From a bacterium (GTDB taxonomy: Bacteria; Chloroflexota; Dormibacteria; Aeolococcales; Bog-877): 40,204 nt of DNA. The DNA is taken from the NCBI GenBank assembly GCA_021802045.1, contig JAKABB010000015.1:1-40204 (forward strand), in the 5' to 3' direction. The notes beneath the pieces were generated by a model. That model ran no database searches, had not been told where the DNA came from, and worked only from the letters and a program-made list of their open reading frames with translations. The position numbers and the translations under genes were made by a program. Of the stretch, positions 34,938-40,204 are shown piece after piece; position 1 is the first letter of the stretch, and each line of letters starts with the position of its first letter.

Positions 34938-37900
34938 ATGCCAGATGCCGCTGACCTCGGGGGCGCCCTCCGCTGGCGGTTCATCGGCCCGCCCCGCGGG
35001 GGACGGGTGGTGGCCGTCGCCGGGGACCCGACGGAGCCCGCGGTCTTCTACTTCGGGTCCTGCGGCGGTGGGGTCTGGAAGACCACGGATGCCGGCAACA
35101 GCTGGCGCAACGTGAGCGACGGCTTCCTGCGCACGGCCGCCGTCGGCGCCCTGGCGGTGGCCGCCTCGGACCCCCAGGTCCTGTACGTGGGCACCGGGGA
35201 GGCCTGTCCGCGCAACGACGTCATCCACGGGGACGGGGTCTACCGCTCCACCGACGGGGGCCGGAGCTGGGAGCCCCGCGGCCTGGACGCCACCCGCCAC
35301 ATCGCCCGGGTCCGGGTGGACCCGACCGACCCCGACCGGGTCTACGTCGCCGCCCTGGGGGACGTCTTCGGCCCCTCGCCCCACCGTGGCATCTACCGCT
35401 CGGACGACGGCGGCGCCCACTGGGCGCTGGTCCTGCCGGGGGGCGAGCAGGCGGGCGCGGCCGACCTGTGGATGGCGCCCGGGAACCCGCGCCTGCTCTT
35501 CGCCACCCTGTGGGAGGCCCGGCGGTTCCCCTGGGGGTTCAGCAGCGGGGGGCCGGGCAGCGCCCTCCACCGCTCCACCGACGGCGGGGAGAGCTGGACC
35601 GACCTCAGTGACCGCCCAGGCCTCCCCCGCGGCCTGCGGGGGCGGATGGGGGTGGCCGCCGCCCCGACCCGTCCCGAGCGGGTCTGGGCCCTGATCGAGG
35701 CGGCCGACGGCCAGGGCGGGATCTACCGGAGCGAGAACGGCGGCGAGAGCTGGGAGCGCGTCTCCGAGGAGCGGGCCCTGCTGGGCCGGCCCTGGTACTA
35801 CAGCCACATCGTCCCCGACCCCCAGGACCCCGAGACCCTCTACGCCATGAACTACAACTTCTGGCGCTCGGTCGACGGGGGCCGGAGCTGGACGCGGATC
35901 GCGACCCCCCACGGGGACAACCACGACCTGTGGATCGATCCGACGCGGCCTCAGCGGATGATCGAGGCCAACGACGGCGGAGCCTGCGTCTCCTTCAACG
36001 GGGGCCGGACGTTCTCCAGCATCCACAACCAGCCCACCGGCGCCTTCTACAAGATGGCGGTCGACCAGCGCTTTCCCTACCGGGTCTACGGGACCCAGCA
36101 GGACAACTCGGCGGTGCGGGTTCCCAGCCGCTCCAAGTCAGGGGCCATCCCCTGGGCGGCCTGCGACGTGGTGGGCCACTCGGAGAGCGGCGCCATCGCC
36201 GTCGACCCGCGTGACGACGACATCGTGTACTCGGGCGCGGTGGGGAGCTCGGGTGGGGGCGGGGCGCCGCTGCTCCGCTACGACCACCGGGTGGGCGAGA
36301 GCGCCCTGGTCACCATCTGGCCGGAGTGGACCTACGCCGAGGACCCCAGCGGCTGGCGGCACCGCTTCGCCTGGACCTACCCGATCGTGCTCTCCCGCCA
36401 CGACCCCTCGGTCCTGTACGCGGCGGGCGAGTGCGTCTTCCGGTCCCTGGACGAGGGCCGCAGCTGGGTGGCCATCAGCCCCGACCTCAGCCGCAACGAC
36501 CCCGACAAGCTGCGGGCCGCCGGGGGGCCCATCACCAAGGACACCTCCGGGGCCGAGGTCTACTGCACCGTGGCCTCGCTGGCGGAGTCGCCCCAGGACC
36601 CGGCGGTGCTGTGGGCCGGGACCGACGACGGCCGGCTCCACCGCACCGAGGACGGTGGCGCCAGCTGGACCGAGGTGGTCGTGCCCGGGCTCCCGGAGTG
36701 GGCCTGGATCACGGGCGTCGAGCTGTCGCCGCACCAACCCGGGACGGTGTACGTGGCGGCGACGCGCTACCGGCTCCAGGACCGGGCCCCCTATCTCTTC
36801 CGCAGCGGCGACGGGGGCCGGAGCTGGGAGCGCATCACCCAGGGGCTTGGCGCCGAGGACTGGGTCCGGGTGGTGCGCGTCGCCCCGGAGCACCCGGGGC
36901 TGGTCTTCGCGGGGACGGAGGGCGGGCCCTACGCATCCCGCGACGGCGGCGACAGCTGGGAGCCGCTGCGCCTGGACCTGCCGGTCGTCCCGATCTACGA
37001 CCTGGCGGTCAAGGACGGCGACCTGGTGGCCGCGACCCACGGCCGCGGCCTTTGGGTCCTCGACGACGCCTGCCTCCTGGCCGGGCTGCCCCGGGACCTG
37101 GGGGGCGCGGCCGGCGGGCTCCTCGTCCCACCGGTGGCCTACCGCTACCTGACGGGCGAAGGCCCCGCGCCGACCGAGACCCGCACCCAGTACCGGGAGA
37201 CGGCGACGGTGGTGGTGGATCACGCCCGGGGCGGCGGGCTGGAGGCGATCGTGCTCGATGCGGGGGTCAACCCCCCGGACGGGGTCGTGGTCCGCTACCA
37301 CCTGCGCGCGGCCGTCGAGCCAAGCACCCTCGCCCTGCGCGTGCTCGACCGCACCGGCACCGAGATCGTCAGCTTTCGCGGCCGCCCCGCCTCCGCCGCC
37401 CCGGCCCAACCGGCCCCCGAGCGGGAGCCGGACGCGGATGCGCGACCGGCGGTCCTGGACCCCGGACCGGGATGGCATCGCGTCGCCTGGGACCTGCGCG
37501 CCCGGGGCGCCCGCCTCCAGAACCCGGTCCTGCGGCAGATGCCATCGGACGAGCCGGGCCGGGACACCCTCGAAGCGGGCCCGGTGGTGCCCCCGGGCCA
37601 CTACCGCATCGAGCTGACGGTGGGGGACGCGCTGGAGGTCGCCGACGTCGAGGTCCGGCCGGACCCCAATGCCCGGGCCACCGCGCGGGACTACGCCGCC
37701 CAGTACCAGCTGCTGCTCCAGATCCGCGACACCCAGATCGCGGTCAACGCCGGCATCGAGCGGTGCCGCCGGCTGCGGGGCCAGCTGGCCCACTGGCGGG
37801 ACCGGCGCGACAGCCCGACCGCCCTCCGGGACGCGGCCACGGTCCTGCTGGACGCGCTCGGAGCGGTGGAGGCGCGCCTGACCCAGCCCGGCTGGCGCGC

Positions 37901-38144
37901 GGAGATCGACGACATGGAGTTGCCCGCCGGGCTGGACGGTCGCCTCTGCACCCTGAACGAGGCCGTCGCGGCCACCGCGGCCGCGCCCACCGAGCAGGCG
38001 AAGGCGGTGGGCGCTTTGCTCTTCAGTCGTGCCCGGGACGCGCTGGCCGAGCTGGAGCGGCTGGAGGCGGGTCCGGCGGCGGAGTTCAACGCCACCGTGC
38101 GGTCGGGGGGCCTCCCGGCCCTGGAGGCCCGGCCGAGCGCCTGA
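34938..38144 (+). CDS. Large Asp-box (BNR/VPS10-like) beta-propeller protein
   Basis: This 1068-residue protein belongs to the sortilin/VPS10-type propeller family often annotated as glycosyl hydrolase. It contains eleven Asp-box motifs of the S-x-D-G-G-x-S-W type at about residues 47, 103, 153, 211, 262, 308, 350, 500, 567, 620 and 665 (for example [18 protein letters not shown]), enough for two propellers. A C-terminal region (about 720-1068) has an Ig-like segment ([20 protein letters not shown]) and a helical tail ([15 protein letters not shown]). The N-terminus begins directly with the family's [20 protein letters not shown] and has no signal peptide, although many relatives are exported. 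GGAGGTG precedes the ATG. No catalytic acid pair can be assigned; function is unknown. Confidence 0.8.
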   Translation: MPDAADLGGALRWRFIGPPRGGRVVAVAGDPTEPAVFYFGSCGGGVWKTTDAGNSWRNVSDGFLRTAAVGALAVAASDPQVLYVGTGEACPRNDVIHGDGVYRSTDGGRSWEPRGLDATRHIARVRVDPTDPDRVYVAALGDVFGPSPHRGIYRSDDGGAHWALVLPGGEQAGAADLWMAPGNPRLLFATLWEARRFPWGFSSGGPGSALHRSTDGGESWTDLSDRPGLPRGLRGRMGVAAAPTRPERVWALIEAADGQGGIYRSENGGESWERVSEERALLGRPWYYSHIVPDPQDPETLYAMNYNFWRSVDGGRSWTRIATPHGDNHDLWIDPTRPQRMIEANDGGACVSFNGGRTFSSIHNQPTGAFYKMAVDQRFPYRVYGTQQDNSAVRVPSRSKSGAIPWAACDVVGHSESGAIAVDPRDDDIVYSGAVGSSGGGGAPLLRYDHRVGESALVTIWPEWTYAEDPSGWRHRFAWTYPIVLSRHDPSVLYAAGECVFRSLDEGRSWVAISPDLSRNDPDKLRAAGGPITKDTSGAEVYCTVASLAESPQDPAVLWAGTDDGRLHRTEDGGASWTEVVVPGLPEWAWITGVELSPHQPGTVYVAATRYRLQDRAPYLFRSGDGGRSWERITQGLGAEDWVRVVRVAPEHPGLVFAGTEGGPYASRDGGDSWEPLRLDLPVVPIYDLAVKDGDLVAATHGRGLWVLDDACLLAGLPRDLGGAAGGLLVPPVAYRYLTGEGPAPTETRTQYRETATVVVDHARGGGLEAIVLDAGVNPPDGVVVRYHLRAAVEPSTLALRVLDRTGTEIVSFRGRPASAAPAQPAPEREPDADARPAVLDPGPGWHRVAWDLRARGARLQNPVLRQMPSDEPGRDTLEAGPVVPPGHYRIELTVGDALEVADVEVRPDPNARATARDYAAQYQLLLQIRDTQIAVNAGIERCRRLRGQLAHWRDRRDSPTALRDAATVLLDALGAVEARLTQPGWRAEIDDMELPAGLDGRLCTLNEAVAATAAAPTEQAKAVGALLFSRARDALAELERLEAGPAAEFNATVRSGGLPALEARPSA

Positions 38145-38203
38145 CCGGCGGCCACGCTCCCACGGGACCGGCGATCCGGTCACCGCCAGCCAGGCGGTCC
38201 CGG

Positions 38204-38209
38204 TATCCT
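38204..38209 (+). promoter_or_regulatory. -10 box TATCCT for the substrate-binding protein gene
   Basis: TATCCT lies about 75 nt before the ATG at 38279, in the 134-bp gap after the propeller gene. A small 6-bp hairpin with a CGAT loop (38166-38181) lies just upstream. No clear -35 is seen. Confidence 0.4.
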
Positions 38210-38278
38210 TGGCCCGACAAGTCAGCAACTGGGGGACTTCGGCCGGCCGCAGGGCTCGCCGGTCCCGGAGGGCGGGGC

Positions 38279-40132
38279 ATGGTGGACGCGGTGGACGGGA
38301 TCAAGCGGACGCTCCGGGGCCGGGGGCGGTCTGGGCTCATCGGCGTGCTCGCGCTGGCCGCGGTGGTGCTCTCGGCCTGCAGCGCCGCCACCCCGGCGAC
38401 GACGGCCCACGTGGTCAAGGGTGGGACGGTGAGCTATGCCCTGCCCGCCGGCAACACCCCCAACTACATCTTCCCCCTGACCCCGACCCAGGACGCCAGC
38501 GTCCTCAACCTGGCCTACTTCCAGCCCCTCTTCTACCAGACCCTCTACTACTACCAGACGGGCGCCCACATCAAGGTCGACCCGGCGCTCAGCCTCGCCG
38601 AGCCCGCCAAGTTCTCGGTGGTCAACGGCCACACGGTGGTGACCATCACCCTGAAGAACTACCGCTGGTCCGACGGCCAGCCGATCACCACCCGGGACAT
38701 CCAGTTCTGGATGAACCTCCTGGACGCCAACTACGCCAACTGGTACGCCTTCGTCCCCGGCGCCTTCCCCTCCAACGTCATCAAGCAGGACTACATCAAC
38801 GCCCACACCTTCAGCCTGACCTTCAACGGGGTCTACAACAACCTCTGGCTCCTGTACAACGAGATCCTGCAGATCACGCCCATCCCCCAGCAGGCCTGGG
38901 ACAAGACCTCGGCGGGACAGGCGGTGGGCAACTACGACATGACCCCGGCCGGGGCCCGCCAGGTCTTCAAGTTCCTGAACGCCCAGTCCGGGCAGTTGGC
39001 GACCTACGGCACCAACCCCCTCTGGCAGGTGGTCGACGGGCCCTGGAAGATCTCCTCCTTCTCGGCGGCCACCGGCTACACGACGGCGGTGGCCAGCCCC
39101 AGCTTCCGCGGGCCGGGCCCGATCCCCCACCTGCACGAGATCGTCCTGCAACCGTTCACCAGCGACACCGCCGAGTTCAACGCCCTGCGGGCGGGTACGG
39201 TCGACTACGGCTACGTCCCGATACAGGACCAGAGCCAGGTGGGCCTGCTCCGGCACAACGGCTACCGGATCGCGCCCGAGACCGGCTGGGCCACGACCTT
39301 CATGCCCCTCAACTACACCAACCGGACCGGCGTCGCCCCCATCCTGAAGCAGCTCTACGTCCGCCAGGCGCTGCAGCACCTGATCAACCAGCCCCAGTAC
39401 ATCAGGGACATCTTCAAGGGCACCGCCACGGCCTGCTACGGCCCCGTCCCCTGCGCGCCCGCGAGCCAGTTCCTCAACCCCTTGGAGCGCCAGCCCCTCT
39501 ACGCGTTCAGCCCGCCGGCGGCGGCCCAGCTGCTGAGCAGCCACGGGTGGACCGTGCGCGCCAACGGCACCACCACCTGCACCTCGCCCGGGACCGGCGC
39601 CGGGCACTGCGGGACCGGGATCGCCGCCGGGGCCCAGCTCAGCTTCACCCTGCTCTACGACAGCGGCTACCTGGCCCTGCAGCAGGAGATGGAGGCCTTC
39701 AAGTCGACCGCCTCCAAGGTGGGGGTGCAGATCGCCCTCCGCACCGCCCCCTTCAACACCGTGATCGGCCATGTCGACCCCTGCAACCCCGCCTCCGGCG
39801 TCGGTTGCCACTGGGAGATCGGCAACTGGCAGAACCCCGACGCCTGGACCTACTCGCCGTACCCCACCGGGGGCCAGATCCTGCGCTGCGGCTCCTTCGC
39901 CAACTCGGGCAACTACTGCAGCACCACCGGCGACCGCCTGATCGGGGCCACCCACACGGCCAGCGGGCTGACCCCCATGTTCCAGTACCAGGCCTACATG
40001 AGGCAGCAGCTGCCGGACCTCTGGCTCCCCTCCCCCATCGCCCAGCTCAGCGCCATCAAGACCACGCTCCACGGGGTGGTGCAGGGCCCGCTCCTGTACC
40101 TCAACACGCCGTTCTGGTACCTGACCAAGTAG
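38279..40132 (+). CDS. Peptide/nickel-type ABC transporter substrate-binding lipoprotein
   Basis: This 617-residue extracytoplasmic solute-binding protein belongs to family 5 (DppA/OppA type). A basic N-region (KRTLRGRGRSG), a hydrophobic core and lipobox VVLSACS give a lipidated cysteine at about 34. The mature part starts with GGTVSYALPAGNTPNYIFPL and shows the family pattern: FYQTLYYYQTGAHIKVDPAL, RWSDGQPITTRDIQFWMNLL, QALQHLINQPQYIRDIFKG and IGNWQNPDAWTYSPYPTGGQ. An AGGG-rich ribosome-binding site precedes the ATG at 38279. The permease and ATPase genes would be expected next to it but are not before the window's end, and strong hairpins follow the stop. The ligand, probably an oligopeptide, is not predictable. 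Confidence 0.9.
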   Translation: MVDAVDGIKRTLRGRGRSGLIGVLALAAVVLSACSAATPATTAHVVKGGTVSYALPAGNTPNYIFPLTPTQDASVLNLAYFQPLFYQTLYYYQTGAHIKVDPALSLAEPAKFSVVNGHTVVTITLKNYRWSDGQPITTRDIQFWMNLLDANYANWYAFVPGAFPSNVIKQDYINAHTFSLTFNGVYNNLWLLYNEILQITPIPQQAWDKTSAGQAVGNYDMTPAGARQVFKFLNAQSGQLATYGTNPLWQVVDGPWKISSFSAATGYTTAVASPSFRGPGPIPHLHEIVLQPFTSDTAEFNALRAGTVDYGYVPIQDQSQVGLLRHNGYRIAPETGWATTFMPLNYTNRTGVAPILKQLYVRQALQHLINQPQYIRDIFKGTATACYGPVPCAPASQFLNPLERQPLYAFSPPAAAQLLSSHGWTVRANGTTTCTSPGTGAGHCGTGIAAGAQLSFTLLYDSGYLALQQEMEAFKSTASKVGVQIALRTAPFNTVIGHVDPCNPASGVGCHWEIGNWQNPDAWTYSPYPTGGQILRCGSFANSGNYCSTTGDRLIGATHTASGLTPMFQYQAYMRQQLPDLWLPSPIAQLSAIKTTLHGVVQGPLLYLNTPFWYLTK

Positions 40133-40151
40133 GCCGGGGACCCGCCGCCCC

Positions 40152-40201
40152 GGGTGGGGCCGCATCGTGCGGCCCCACCCGACGGGGCGTGCGGCCCCGT
40201 C
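40152..40201 (+). terminator. Tandem GC hairpins after the substrate-binding protein gene
   Basis: A perfect 13-bp stem (40152-40164 with 40168-40180, loop TCG) is followed immediately by an 8-bp stem (40181-40188 with 40194-40201). They start 20 nt after the stop codon. There is no T-run, as is common for terminators in high-GC lineages. Position supports termination, which would separate this gene from whatever follows. Confidence 0.75.
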
Positions 40202-40204
40202 GCC

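Noticed and set aside
35240-36980. Recurring DNA motif GACGGGGGCCGGAGCTGG
   Set aside because: It encodes the repeated Asp-box motif of the propeller protein and is not an independent DNA repeat.
36326-38278. Upstream extension of the substrate-binding protein frame
   Set aside because: It overlaps the propeller gene in another frame and is low-complexity. The lipoprotein signal peptide starts cleanly at 38279.

Overview
The window is very GC-rich, densely packed bacterial chromosome. Gene content and style suggest a terrestrial high-GC lineage of the Actinomycetota / Chloroflexota / Dormibacterota grade: the SerC is of the actinobacterial type, GTG starts are common, many stop/start pairs overlap by GTGA, and uvrA-uvrC-rapZ-gap-pgk-tpi-gpmI lie together. 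Placement among these phyla is inference. No phage, IS element, CRISPR array or rRNA was seen.

Layout. 1-4396 (minus): a chemosensory operon read as cheW, cheR with a TPR tail, cheW, methyl-accepting receptor, and the start of cheA, which runs off the left edge. 4397-5213: a gene-poor scar with hairpins, an AT-rich palindrome and the C-terminal remnant of a VapC-like PIN toxin. 5269-7262 (minus): aldehyde dehydrogenase and a YbaK-type tRNA deacylase. 7512-8594 (plus): a threonine/serine dehydratase that collides tail to tail with a Kelch-repeat membrane protein (8554-10056, minus). 10061-12447: a class I aminotransferase and SerC, divergent across 32 bp. 12473-14303 (plus): an unknown membrane protein and a tyrosine recombinase. 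14300-17276 (minus): zinc-ribbon protein, pyrF, an SH3b lipoprotein and a Na+/Ca2+ exchanger family antiporter. 17395-17471: tRNA-Pro(GGG). 18369-19775: a polytopic membrane protein. 19950-20923 (minus): a PadR regulator and HAAS membrane protein, divergent from an ECF sigma factor and its probable anti-sigma partner (21110-22710). 22904-34666 (minus): uvrA, uvrC, rapZ, gap, pgk, tpi, gpmI, der. 34938-40132 (plus): a large Asp-box propeller protein and a peptide-type ABC substrate-binding lipoprotein, ended by tandem hairpins.

How the genes work together. The right half couples lower glycolysis (gap-pgk-tpi-gpmI) with nucleotide excision repair (uvrA, uvrC) and a ribosome-assembly GTPase (der). 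The left half holds a chemosensory array whose composition (two CheW, CheR-TPR, one receptor, CheA) resembles Wsp-type systems for alternative functions. PadR/HAAS and sigma/anti-sigma form a divergent regulatory node around an unusual three-arm inverted repeat.

The most striking signals are: a repeated TAnnnT box 6-7 nt before the start codons of serC, the recombinase gene, padR, der, uvrC and uvrA, which indicates leaderless transcription; a RapZ homologue whose P-loop lysine is gone and whose usual partners yvcK and whiA are absent; a 29-bp-period tandem duplication of a start region that creates a 10-codon ORF between cheW and the receptor gene; and an antiporter with the acidic residue missing from one of its two ion-binding repeats. 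No wholly new multi-gene system could be demonstrated from sequence alone.
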